From NCBI GenBank assembly GCA_002418005.1, contig DIDF01000001.1, positions 1 through 33,486 of the forward strand: 33,486 bases of DNA, written 5' to 3'. Below, piece by piece: positions 1 through 8,037 of this stretch. How positions within the stretch are numbered: the stretch's first letter is position 1; every line of letters begins with the position of its first letter. The DNA is from Lactobacillaceae bacterium UBA5807. Lineage in GTDB: Bacteria; Bacillota; Bacilli; Lactobacillales; Lactobacillaceae. The position numbers and the translations under genes were made by a program. The notes beneath the pieces were generated by a model. It was not told the origin of the DNA and did not search any database. It was given only the letters and a program-made list of their open reading frames with translations.

Positions 1-3
1 GGA

Positions 4-168
4 TTAAACTTGTAATTTGCCGTATCTAAAAGTTAAAGGAATATAAAATCCTAATCCAATGGCAACTTGATCACCACAGGTGAGACAAAGGACATTATCA
101 TTGGCAATGTCGATCTTCTCATCCATAAATCCTAGTCGCTGGTTACAAATCAGGCATCTTTTTGCCAT
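4..168 (-). CDS. small zinc-ribbon protein (DUF4428-like), 54 aa
   Basis: This is a complete small ORF with two CxxC knuckles, CLIC near residues 5-8 and CLTC near residues 34-37, as in short DUF4428-type zinc-ribbon proteins. The tail (GLGFYIPLTFRYGK) is partly hydrophobic. The ATG at 168 has an AGGAAAGGA element about 13 nt upstream, which is long. An in-frame TTG at 180 would lie nearer to it and would add four residues, so the start is uncertain. No function is known. The two cysteine pairs predict one bound zinc ion. It is divergent from the transporter at 372. Confidence 0.6.
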   Translation of the reverse strand: MAKRCLICNQRLGFMDEKIDIANDNVLCLTCGDQVAIGLGFYIPLTFRYGKLQV

Positions 169-371
169 ATGTTTTATCAAATCCTTTCCTGATCGGTTAT
201 TTCATTTTTGATATGTATTATGCCACCTTTTTTTAACAAATTCTAATTTGGGGATTTACATGTTTATTAAATTTAAAATTCAGATTAATAATAGTAGAAA
301 CCAGCCAACATAATTTCTTTGCGTATCTTATAATTGAAAGTAACTTCAAAGAAGAAAACGAGGTTAATTAA

Positions 372-1295
372 ATGCATAAAACTCGTGGGGTATTTTATGT
401 AATATTTGGAACAATGCTTTGGGGGATTTCCGGAGCAGTGGCCCAGTATTTCTTTTCAAATACAAATATGCAGCCTTTTTGGTTACTAGCGATAAGATTG
501 GTCCTCGCAGGATTAATGCTTTTAATTTGGTATGCCTTCTCAAATGGCTTTACAGCAACCTTTGCAATTTGGAAATCCAAAAACTTTGCAATTCAAATGA
601 TTGCTTTTTCTTTTCTAGGAGTTGTTCCTTCTGAACTTAGTTATTTTATGGCTATCAAATACGGTAATGCAGCAACGGCTACAGTTCTTCAATTCTTAGG
701 ACCGTTATTTATCATCATTTACTTATGCTTAGCCAACTGGCAACTACCAAGAAGAATTGATGCTTTCTCAATTTTTATTGCACTACTCGGTACTTTTTTA
801 TTGGTAACGGATGGAAGAATCAATAGTTTGTCTTTATCGATTCCTGCATTTATCTGGGGTGTTTTGGCGGGAGTCAGCCAGGCAACATATACCTTAATTC
901 CCAGGAATTTAATGAAGAAATTTGATTCTCGTCTAGTAGTTGGTTGGGCAATGTTGATTGGCAGTTTGCCATTTCTTGGGAATCTCTCGCCAAGCAACTC
1001 CCCCAAAATAACTTTGGAGATTGTAATTGGACTGGCATACATAATTATTGCCGGAACAATGTTGGCTTATTTACTTTATTTGAAAAGTATTAAATATATC
1101 TCACCTGCAGCCACGGGTATGTTAAGCGCCTTTGATCCATTAACAGCCACGGTCCTATCAATTGGTTTACTTGGAACACCAGTAACGCTAATTCAGATAT
1201 TTGGCGGAACTTTAATTCTATTAACGGCCTTTCTTCAAGCCCTACCAAATAAATTTCTAATTAATAAATATAAAAAGAATGATTCAAATAGTTAA
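372..1295 (+). CDS. DMT superfamily (EamA) transporter, 307 aa
   Basis: This is a ten-helix membrane protein with two EamA halves, the usual layout and length of drug/metabolite transporters. The first half opens with GTMLWGISGAVAQYFF and includes AATATVLQFLGPLFI near residue 100. The second half repeats the pattern with SPAATGMLSAFDPLTATVLS near residue 240. That P-x-x-A/T-x-x-L/F-x-P style motif at the end of each half is typical of EamA. The ATG follows GAGG by about 8 nt, and a TATAAT box lies at 329-334 with no clear -35. The substrate cannot be read from sequence; the family exports amino acids, nucleosides and other metabolites. It is monocistronic and converges on the acetyltransferase gene. 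Confidence 0.85.
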   Translation: MHKTRGVFYVIFGTMLWGISGAVAQYFFSNTNMQPFWLLAIRLVLAGLMLLIWYAFSNGFTATFAIWKSKNFAIQMIAFSFLGVVPSELSYFMAIKYGNAATATVLQFLGPLFIIIYLCLANWQLPRRIDAFSIFIALLGTFLLVTDGRINSLSLSIPAFIWGVLAGVSQATYTLIPRNLMKKFDSRLVVGWAMLIGSLPFLGNLSPSNSPKITLEIVIGLAYIIIAGTMLAYLLYLKSIKYISPAATGMLSAFDPLTATVLSIGLLGTPVTLIQIFGGTLILLTAFLQALPNKFLINKYKKNDSNS

Positions 1296-1326
1296 TCACA
1301 AAAAAGGCCTTCTGAAAAAATGTGAA

Positions 1327-1821
1327 CTACAAATCCAGAACCATATTGTACCAAATTTCATCAGCATGGCTGGAGTGGGAAGTCCCTTCATTTTTGTACC
1401 CATGTCTTTGATAAAATAAAATCTTATTTTTCAAACAAGTTAAAGTGATTCCTTTGCGATTTTGGCTGGAAGCAACTTTGGCATATTCATCTAAAAGCTG
1501 ACCGCCAATTCCTTTTTTTCGAAATTTCGGTGAAACTGCCAGGCTTAAAACTGCTAAATATTCATCATTTTTTTGATTTGGAATAACTTTGCGGTAAAGT
1601 CTGTCATTTAGATAACGTTGATTAAAAGAAGGACCTACGATGTATCCAATTACTTGGTTATTTTTTGGATTTCTGGCAACCAAAAAAGTGTCGTTTATCA
1701 ACTTAATTCTTTCTGTCATAGCTTGAACACTGGCAGCTTCCTTTGCTGAGAAGCCTGCCTTTTCGATTGCCATAATTGAATTTAAGTCACTTTGATGAGG
1801 ATGATCAAAATATAAATCCAT
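1327..1821 (-). CDS. GNAT family N-acetyltransferase (AANAT-like), 164 aa
   Basis: It transfers an acetyl group from acetyl-CoA to an unidentified amine. The acetyl-CoA loop is visible as VSPKFRKKGIGGQLL at about residues 97-110, preceded by the beta-4 strand LAVLSLAV. The C-terminal HSSHADEIWYNM resembles the end of bacterial arylalkylamine N-acetyltransferase-like proteins. Length is normal for a single GNAT domain. The ATG has a near-perfect AAGGGAGG site. It lies 11 nt downstream of the pentapeptide-repeat gene on the same strand, so the two probably form an operon. The family is clear, the substrate is not. Confidence 0.85.
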   Translation of the reverse strand: MDLYFDHPHQSDLNSIMAIEKAGFSAKEAASVQAMTERIKLINDTFLVARNPKNNQVIGYIVGPSFNQRYLNDRLYRKVIPNQKNDEYLAVLSLAVSPKFRKKGIGGQLLDEYAKVASSQNRKGITLTCLKNKILFYQRHGYKNEGTSHSSHADEIWYNMVLDL

Positions 1822-1832
1822 ATAAACCTCCC

Positions 1833-2480
1833 TTAATCTTGTTTTACCTTAACTCCAAGCAAGTTAACTAGGTCAATTGCTTGGGTTTTTGAAACAATCG
1901 CGCCTTTCAAATCATCTCTTGAAATGACAATCCCTGAAATATCATTTGAACTCATATCCATGTCTTTTAAGGGAATCTGCAACGTAGCCTGGACCAATGA
2001 GCAGTTATCAAATAAAACCTTCACCGATTTGCTTGCGAAAAAATCAGCACTGTGCATTTGGCATTTCAAAAATAGCGTTGGATCAAAAACGGCGCTGTTA
2101 AAATTGCTAAATTCTAGATTGCATGAATCAAATTTTGTGGAAATCAAACCACTCAAAGAAAAATCTGCGCCAACCAATTTACAGTTATTAAATTCAGCGC
2201 GGCCTATCGATGCATTGGTAAATGAAGTATTGGAAAAATTGCAAGAATTAAAAATAACATTGGAAAAGCTACTGAAATCCATGTCATGGCCGGAAAAATC
2301 ATCGTTTTCAAAAACTGCTTGATCGATGTTAATCTCGTGAAGTTGCGCTTGATCAAAACTTGTGTTGCTGACTTTAACAGAGGATATTTCAGCATTTTTT
2401 ATGTCTTCGGCAATTTGGCCAATTTCGTTAACGTTATCCAGATCCTTCGGTATTAATGGAGCCTTAAGAGTATTTTTCAT
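1833..2480 (-). CDS. pentapeptide-repeat protein, 215 aa
   Basis: Repeating five-residue units with a central Phe or Leu (for example FSSFSNVIFNSCNFSNTSF, then AEFNNCKLVGADF) run from about residue 40 to 180, so the protein should fold as a right-handed quadrilateral beta-helix. Such proteins are often of unknown role. Some mimic DNA and protect gyrase (Qnr, MfpA), but nothing here shows that role. An upstream ATG at 2495 is in frame, but the ATG at 2480 has GGTGA 5 nt before it and is preferred. The gene is upstream of and probably co-transcribed with the GNAT gene. The last about 30 residues leave the repeat pattern. Confidence 0.8.
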   Translation of the reverse strand: MKNTLKAPLIPKDLDNVNEIGQIAEDIKNAEISSVKVSNTSFDQAQLHEINIDQAVFENDDFSGHDMDFSSFSNVIFNSCNFSNTSFTNASIGRAEFNNCKLVGADFSLSGLISTKFDSCNLEFSNFNSAVFDPTLFLKCQMHSADFFASKSVKVLFDNCSLVQATLQIPLKDMDMSSNDISGIVISRDDLKGAIVSKTQAIDLVNLLGVKVKQD

Positions 2481-2606
2481 AAAATTCACCAGCATTCTAT
2501 CTTTTAATTACGATAATACGCTAATTAATGAAGTGGTAACCCAAATTCAAACTAAAATTTTTAGATCGGACTAAAACTTTAGTTCTTAATTCGTTAATTT
2601 ACATAA

Positions 2607-2652
2607 CAAAAAGCGAGCCTTTACCAGTTCATAAACCGGTTAAAACCTCGCT
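2607..2652 (-). terminator. intrinsic terminator of the OsmC/Ohr gene
   Basis: Read on the minus strand, AGCGAG pairs with CTCGCT through an imperfect inner stem containing AACCGGTT-like sequence, followed by a run of T. It lies 40 nt after the OsmC stop codon. Confidence 0.75.
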
Positions 2653-2692
2653 ATGCATAGAAATAATTTATTGTTCGCTTAATTAGACAAAA

Positions 2693-3121
2693 TTAACTAA
2701 AATCAAACTTATCAACAACTTTAAAGGTAACATTTTCATTGGCCTTTAAAAGTTTAGCAACCGGGCATTGATTAAGGGCCTCATCAACCATTTCCTGGCC
2801 TTTTTCATTGTCGAGTTCTTGAAACATTATTTGAGCTTGAACAATGAATTTATAGCCCTCAGTGTCTTTAACGATATCAACGCCTGTGTGAACGATACTA
2901 TCGTGCTTCAATCCATGTTGGGATTCAACAAGGCCAATTGTAGCATTAAAACAAGTACTTAAAGCAAAGCCAATGAATTGTTCTGGGTTTGCTCCCGGAG
3001 AGTTAAGCAATGAACTAGAAACGCCTAAAGATAAACCTTCATTTCCTCTGACATAAGTTTGGCCGGTTAATCCCTTTTCATTAACAATCTCAGTATGATA
3101 TTTTGAACCTTCAACAGCCAT
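2693..3121 (-). CDS. OsmC/Ohr-family peroxidase, 142 aa
   Basis: This is a thiol peroxidase of the OsmC/Ohr fold, which reduces organic or fatty-acid hydroperoxides and usually draws on lipoyl or other thiol donors. Both redox cysteines are present: C57 in FALSTCFNAT and C119 in the NQCPVAKLL motif. R25 and E47 sit where the active-site Arg and Glu are expected. Length is typical. The ATG has an AAAGGAG site. It lies about 115 nt downstream of gap on the same strand with no strong terminator between them, so some co-transcription is possible. Whether it is Ohr proper or another OsmC subgroup cannot be settled by eye. Confidence 0.88.
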   Translation of the reverse strand: MAVEGSKYHTEIVNEKGLTGQTYVRGNEGLSLGVSSSLLNSPGANPEQFIGFALSTCFNATIGLVESQHGLKHDSIVHTGVDIVKDTEGYKFIVQAQIMFQELDNEKGQEMVDEALNQCPVAKLLKANENVTFKVVDKFDFS

Positions 3122-3236
3122 TTTTAACGCTCCTTTTAGTTAAAAAACTAAACAACAAACAGCATATTTAGACTTCAACTAGAATATAGGTTATATAAGG
3201 TTTAAAGTCTAACAATTAGTTTAATAAATTGTTTGG

Positions 3237-4244
3237 TTATTTTTCACCAAAAGCCTTGGCTGTTCTAACCATGTTGCTGACAAAACCATATTCATTATCA
3301 TACCAAGTAGCAGTCTTAACAACCTGAAGCTTACCATTTGAAGTAACTTCTGTTTGAGTGGGATCAAATACTCCCCCGTGGGTGTCGCCAATAATATCTG
3401 AAGAAACAATTTCATCTTCATTCCAACCAAATGCCGGATTGTCATTAGTGTAAGGTTTGATCGCATCATTAACCTCTTGAGCAGATACATCTTTTGAAAG
3501 CACAGAGACTAACTCACAAACCGACCCATCAATGACAGCGACTCGTTGAGCATGACCATTTAGATGGCCCTCCAATTCTGGAATAACCAACCCCAAAGCT
3601 CTTGCAGCTCCAGTGGAATGAGGAATTGTGTTAGCAGAGGCTGTCCGATTTGGCCTTGGTTTGGCTCCTTTAGGACCATCCAGAAGCATTTGTGAGGAAG
3701 TGAATGCGTGAATGGTAGTCATTGTGCCCACTTCAAGTCCAAATTCTTTGTTTAGATAATAAGCCATCGGAGCTAAAGCATTGGTGGTGCATGATCCAGC
3801 TGAAATGATTTGATCACTAGAGTCTAAAGTGTCATCGTTAATATTAAAAACAATTGTTTTCATTTGCCCAGCCGGAGCCGAAATCAAAACCTTCTTAACC
3901 CCAGCATCCAAATGAGCTTGAGATTTTTCTTTTGAAGTATAAAATCCAGTACATTCAAGCACCAATTCAACTCCATCATCTTTAGCCCAAGGGATATTTC
4001 TAGCATCCCGCTGCGCATAAACGTGATATTCATGCCCATTAACAATAATCGAATCATCGGTAGCACTCACATCATAAGGTACTGTCCCATGAGTAGAATC
4101 ATATTTAAAAAGATAAGCAAGCATTGACGGCGTAGTAAGATCATTAATCGCGGTTACTTCAATATCTGGGTCGTTAATTTCGAGAATTCTTCGGAGAGTT
4201 AAACGACCAATTCTACCAAACCCATTAATTCCAATTTTTACCAT
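3237..4244 (-). CDS. gap: type I glyceraldehyde-3-phosphate dehydrogenase, 335 aa
   Basis: It catalyses the NAD-dependent oxidation and phosphorylation of glyceraldehyde 3-phosphate in glycolysis or the phosphoketolase route. The Rossmann start INGFGRIGR is at residues 6-14. NDL around residues 34-36 favours NAD over NADP. The catalytic SCTTNAL has C152, and the partner H179 is in TTIHAF. The C-terminal WYDNEYGF motif is intact. The ATG at 4244 is chosen over an upstream in-frame start because AGGAG lies about 7 nt before it and MVKIGINGFG is the family's normal N-terminus. No cggR, pgk, tpi or eno is adjacent, unlike the glycolytic operon of many homofermenters. Confidence 0.97.
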   Translation of the reverse strand: MVKIGINGFGRIGRLTLRRILEINDPDIEVTAINDLTTPSMLAYLFKYDSTHGTVPYDVSATDDSIIVNGHEYHVYAQRDARNIPWAKDDGVELVLECTGFYTSKEKSQAHLDAGVKKVLISAPAGQMKTIVFNINDDTLDSSDQIISAGSCTTNALAPMAYYLNKEFGLEVGTMTTIHAFTSSQMLLDGPKGAKPRPNRTASANTIPHSTGAARALGLVIPELEGHLNGHAQRVAVIDGSVCELVSVLSKDVSAQEVNDAIKPYTNDNPAFGWNEDEIVSSDIIGDTHGGVFDPTQTEVTSNGKLQVVKTATWYDNEYGFVSNMVRTAKAFGEK

Positions 4245-4461
4245 CTTTTTCTCCTTTTCTAAAACTAAACGACAAAACAAGTATTACTGCGAACAAAATT
4301 TGAGAAAGATGACGCTTCAAAACTTGTTCATTGGAATTGTAATCACCCGGCATACAGAGTTCAAATATTTTGACGTTTCATTTTTAAAAAAATTTTGGCT
4401 TTATTTAAAGCAAATAGAACCCTTAGATGGCCTAAATGAATTTAAACAGGAATCAAAGTTT

Positions 4462-4734
4462 TTAACTATTCTGCATTAATTTCAGCAAATCCTCCACTCC
4501 CATATTAAGTAAGATCTTACTTGGCAAAGAAATAAGCGGATCGCCATTAATCAAAATAGTTGTAATATTTTCCGAACTGTTGATCTGCACACTTTTATCA
4601 GTTATTTCACTTATCCGTTTTCTATAGGCCATTGATTTTAATACATTTTCCAAAATACCTTGGTTTTTGATCAATATCTTTTGATTTTTTTGAGGAATAT
4701 ATTGAATTGAATCCAAGTCACCAACATCTGCCAT
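4462..4734 (-). CDS. hypothetical protein, 90 aa
   Basis: I do not recognise this protein. It starts MADVGDLDSIQY and is predicted soluble, with a Lys/Ile-rich first half and a Leu-rich C-terminal helix (MGVEDLLKLM). The frame extends 16 codons further upstream, but those residues are hydrophobic and Trp-rich, and the ATG at 4734 has a GAAGTGAG element about 4 nt before it, so the shorter form is preferred. It stands alone between gap and the two-component system. Confidence 0.5.
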   Translation of the reverse strand: MADVGDLDSIQYIPQKNQKILIKNQGILENVLKSMAYRKRISEITDKSVQINSSENITTILINGDPLISLPSKILLNMGVEDLLKLMQNS

Positions 4735-5002
4735 AGAACTCACTTCTTTCCACCAAATTGATAATATGAATAAAGTGACCAATATTCAATTAAATTGATT
4801 TCAAAATTTAAAGTGTAAATAACAAATATCTTAATTTTGAACGTATTATAATGAATACTGTTGTTTCAATATTTTAGTAACAGTAAAATTATTTAAAAAG
4901 ATTGAAAATTTTCGAAATAACTTTTTTAGAGCTATGATGTTTTAGAGATAATAAACTACATGACATTTAAAAAATAATTTTTCGTTAGTAAAGAGGTAAA
5001 TT

Positions 5003-5698
5003 ATGACAAACACAATTCTTCTGGTAGAAGATGAAGATGCTTTAACTTCATATTTGATTCCAGAACTTCAATACGAAAACTACCAAGTAATTTTGGCCAA
5101 AGACGGTCAAGAAGCATTAAACCTTTATGATAATAATCGCGGTAATCTTGATTTAATTATTTTGGATTGGATGCTGCCAAAATTAGATGGTTTGGAAGTT
5201 CTCCGTCGAATTCGAAAAAATGACGATATTCCGGTCATTATGATGACTGCCCGTGATTATGTGGGTGATAAGGTTGCCGGACTTGACAGTGGCGCCGATG
5301 ATTATATTACTAAACCTTTTGAAATTGAGGAGCTTTTAGCAAGAATCAGAGTGTTATTACGTCATAAGGAAAATAAGGGTCAAAGAAGTGATTTATACAC
5401 CGTCCAAGATCTTACTTTAAATACTAAATCTCGTCAGGTAACTCGTGGGAATAATATCATCCAATTAACCCAGCGGGAATATGAACTGCTTTTAACTTTA
5501 ATCAAACACGCTGGCGAAACTTTAACTCGTGATGAATTACTTGATTCAGTTTGGGGTGTGGATTTTGAAGGCCAACCAAACGTTGTCGATGTTTATATTC
5601 GTTATCTCAGAAATAAAGTTGATCGCAGTTTTCCAACTCAGCTGATTCACACTGTTAGAGGAATTGGGTATGTTTTAACTGCAAATTACAAAGAATAG
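5003..5698 (+). CDS. OmpR/PhoB-family response regulator, 231 aa
   Basis: This is a DNA-binding response regulator. The receiver domain (residues 1-120) has the acidic pair E9/D10 in LLVEDED, phospho-acceptor D55 in LIILDWMLP, T82 in MMTARD and K104 in ITKPF. The winged-helix DNA-binding domain (about 130-231) has the usual LTQREYELLLTL and RYLRNKVD segments and ends in VRGIGYVL. AGAGG precedes the ATG. The histidine kinase starts 8 nt after the stop, so the pair is an operon. It resembles ArlR/LisR-type regulators of Gram-positive bacteria, but the target genes are unknown. The 220 nt before it are AT-rich with a TATAAT but no convincing -35. Confidence 0.93.
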   Translation: MTNTILLVEDEDALTSYLIPELQYENYQVILAKDGQEALNLYDNNRGNLDLIILDWMLPKLDGLEVLRRIRKNDDIPVIMMTARDYVGDKVAGLDSGADDYITKPFEIEELLARIRVLLRHKENKGQRSDLYTVQDLTLNTKSRQVTRGNNIIQLTQREYELLLTLIKHAGETLTRDELLDSVWGVDFEGQPNVVDVYIRYLRNKVDRSFPTQLIHTVRGIGYVLTANYKE

Positions 5699-5706
5699 GT
5701 GAAAAA

Positions 5707-7098
5707 ATGACAAAAAGTCAAACTACAACTGCCCAAGCAATTAGACGCAACTTTTTATTCCTATTTATTTTATTTTCAATTTTTACTGGATTAGCAGTTA
5801 TCTCTGTAGTTGGGGCCCAGTTGGTTCACCAAAGAAAGGCTCAATCAGTTGAGCTTTTAGGAAGTCTTGATCGCTCATTTATCGATGACAAACCCGACTG
5901 GAATCAATGGCGCAGAAATAGTCCTATCAATACTGAAGATACCTACGTTAAAGTTACTGACGAGCATAGTAATAAGCGCTTTTATTCACCTGGAGCAAAA
6001 AATTTTATCGCAAAAAAGCCTGAACAGGTTTCCGAAAGATTTCATATTCCTTTTGCACCGGCGGTTGTTTACGCTAAAGGAGAAGGGCTTCTTTATTACC
6101 GTTCCAGTCATAAAAAGTTTATTCATTCCGAAATATGGATTAGTCTCAGCAACGTGGTTAACACAATTCTTTCTGTAATTTCGGTTGTCATAATCGTTTT
6201 GGCAATCTGCCTTTTGCTTGGGTTTGTTTGGGTTTCCTACGTCACGAAAAGACTGACTCAACCATTAGAGGAGCTACAGACCACGGCCCACGAACAAAGT
6301 CAGTCAGTCAAAAATATCGAAGCTTTGCTTCCGGTGCCCAATCACCCCAAGGAAGTTCATGATTTAACAATTAGTTTTAATGAACTTCTTCAATCGATTA
6401 TTGACAATAACCACAAAGAAAAAGAGTTTATTTCAAACGCATCCCATGAATTAAGAACCCCGATTGCCGCAATTCGCGGCCACATTTCTCTAGTAAAACG
6501 ACGAGGAAAAGACCATCCTGAATTGATTGAAACCTCCTTGCATTACATTGACGATGAATCCGCCAAGATGCAGTCACTTGTAAATGAATTGCTTCAACTT
6601 TCTCGAGCAGACCGTGGCGAACAAAAGCTAAGCTACTTTGATCTTGTGACCGTGGTAAACGAAACCGCTGAAGAAGAAAAAGTTGTCTTGTCCCAAGATA
6701 TCAAAGTTGAAACCCCAGAAAAAGCAATCGTTTATGCTAATTCAACTCATATTGCCCAAATTTTAAGTATTCTACTGGAAAATGCGGGTAAATATTCACC
6801 AAAAAATTCTACGATTATTTGCAAGATATCCTCAACTAATAATTCAACGACAATGTCTGTAATTGACCACGGTGTTGGAGTATCAGATGAGGACAAGAAG
6901 CATATTTTTGATCGATTCTATCGAAGTGATCGAGCCCATTCAAGTGATACTGCCGGTAATGGTTTGGGACTTTCAATTGCCCAACAATTAGCCTCGTTAA
7001 ATAATGTTAAATTATCAGTTACAGATGTTTCACCTCATGGAAGTTCATTTAACGTTTTGTTCAAATCCGTGAATGATCAGGATCAAGCTAGCAAATAG
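5707..7098 (+). CDS. membrane sensor histidine kinase with HAMP domain, 463 aa
   Basis: This is the partner kinase of the preceding regulator. Order: TM1 about 16-38, an extracellular region of about 110 residues, TM2 about 150-176, HAMP about 178-235, then the HisKA dimerisation domain with phospho-acceptor H247 in SNASHELRTPIAAIRGH. The HATPase domain has the N box at N359 (LLENAGKYSP), the G1 box DHGVGV at 387-392, the F box FDRFYR and the G2 box GNGLGLSIA around 417-425. All catalytic boxes are intact. The layout matches ArlS/LisK-like kinases; the signal is unknown. Its neighbours downstream are envelope genes, which hints at envelope sensing, but this is inference. Confidence 0.93.
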   Translation: MTKSQTTTAQAIRRNFLFLFILFSIFTGLAVISVVGAQLVHQRKAQSVELLGSLDRSFIDDKPDWNQWRRNSPINTEDTYVKVTDEHSNKRFYSPGAKNFIAKKPEQVSERFHIPFAPAVVYAKGEGLLYYRSSHKKFIHSEIWISLSNVVNTILSVISVVIIVLAICLLLGFVWVSYVTKRLTQPLEELQTTAHEQSQSVKNIEALLPVPNHPKEVHDLTISFNELLQSIIDNNHKEKEFISNASHELRTPIAAIRGHISLVKRRGKDHPELIETSLHYIDDESAKMQSLVNELLQLSRADRGEQKLSYFDLVTVVNETAEEEKVVLSQDIKVETPEKAIVYANSTHIAQILSILLENAGKYSPKNSTIICKISSTNNSTTMSVIDHGVGVSDEDKKHIFDRFYRSDRAHSSDTAGNGLGLSIAQQLASLNNVKLSVTDVSPHGSSFNVLFKSVNDQDQASK

Positions 7099-7138
7099 TT
7101 AAAATCCTCAAAGGCTTTTAATCTTATCTAGCTAAAAT

Positions 7139-7252
7139 GTGCTCCGAAAGCCAGATTCCTAGGCCTAATCACAAATTACTGGTCAACCCAAAATACGGGT
7201 TAACCAGTAATTTGCCGATTAGTCTACGGAATCTACCCGGCTTTCTCCGCAC
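7139..7252. repeat. 114-bp long imperfect palindrome (hairpin element)
   Basis: Two arms of about 50 nt are separated by a 7-nt loop (AAAATAC). The core AATTACTGGTCAACCC pairs with GGGTTAACCAGTAATT with one mismatch. Further out, CTAATC pairs with GATTAG, and the ends GTGC..GAAAGCC and GGCTTTC..GCAC pair. There is no T-run after it, so it is not a simple terminator; a normal terminator follows at 7290. Its first bases GTGCTCCGAA are the same as the ends of the 111-bp palindrome at 17282-17392. Confidence 0.75.
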
Positions 7253-7289
7253 TCTGGTCTTTCTGTGATTCTCTCACTCAAAATTTAAA

Positions 7290-7320
7290 AACAGCCACGT
7301 TCACTGTGGCCGCTTTTTTT
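7290..7320 (+). terminator. intrinsic terminator after the two-component operon
   Basis: GCCAC and GTGGC arms with a 7-nt loop are followed by CGCTTTTTTT. It separates the histidine kinase from the DedA gene. Confidence 0.75.
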
Positions 7321-7357
7321 ATATTATAGAAGCATTAAATTAAGCGAGGTGGATTTT

Positions 7358-8002
7358 ATGATTACGGCTTTTCTTCTTTCTGTGGCTCACGTTAGTACCA
7401 GCTTGCCCATGTTAATGCCTAAATATGGCGTGTTTATTTACTTGGTACTTTTTCTCGTAATCTTTTGTGAAACTGGTCTCGTTATTACTCCTTTTTTACC
7501 TGGAGATTCAATTCTTTTTATTTGTGGCTCCTTGGCTGCTCTAGATAACTCGCTAAATATCTTTGTTTTACTTCTTATGTTCACAATTGCGGCAACAGTT
7601 GGCGACTTTATTAATTTTGAAATTGGCAAACATTTCCGTCAACGGCTCGCCACCAGAAATAAAACTTATAAAATCTTTACTCAAAAGAACTTTCAACGAT
7701 CTCAACAATTTTTTGATAAGCACGGCAATATCGCCGTATTTTTGGGCCGATTTATCCCAATCATCCGAACCATGATTCCATTCACGGCTGGAATGAGTCA
7801 AATGAAGGCAAAGTCTTTTGCAAAATTCAATATCATAGGTGGACTTTGCTGGGTCATATTGGTCAGCCTAAGTGGATTCTTCTTAGGTACCATACCAATT
7901 ATCAAAGCTCATTTTGAGATTATTATTGTTGGAATTGCTTTAATTTCTGCTTTACCTGTGGCCTTATCGATCCTAAAACAACGTCGAAAGCCAGTAGCAT
8001 AA
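7358..8002 (+). CDS. DedA-family membrane protein, 214 aa
   Basis: This is a SNARE-associated/DedA-domain membrane protein. Family members UptA and PopT are reported to return undecaprenyl phosphate across the membrane. Visible family marks are ETGLVITPFLPGDSILF (about 39-55) and FLGRFIPIIRTMIPFTAGMS, with the conserved Arg pair in the re-entrant region. Two further hydrophobic segments form the C-terminus. The start is the ATG with GCGAGGTGG 5 nt upstream; an in-frame GTG three codons earlier is inside that site and is rejected. It is followed 35 nt later by the polyprenyl glycosyltransferase, which suggests a shared lipid-carrier role. Confidence 0.9.
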   Translation: MITAFLLSVAHVSTSLPMLMPKYGVFIYLVLFLVIFCETGLVITPFLPGDSILFICGSLAALDNSLNIFVLLLMFTIAATVGDFINFEIGKHFRQRLATRNKTYKIFTQKNFQRSQQFFDKHGNIAVFLGRFIPIIRTMIPFTAGMSQMKAKSFAKFNIIGGLCWVILVSLSGFFLGTIPIIKAHFEIIIVGIALISALPVALSILKQRRKPVA

Positions 8003-8037
8003 ACATTAGAATTATTTACACACTGAGAGGGAAAATT

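Noticed and set aside
3221..3490. A minus-strand ORF overlapping the end of gap
   Set aside because: It lies in another frame inside a clearly functional GAPDH gene and has no initiation site.
7139..7252. The long palindrome as the terminator of the kinase gene
   Set aside because: It has no T-run after the stem, and a standard terminator with T7 follows at 7290-7320.
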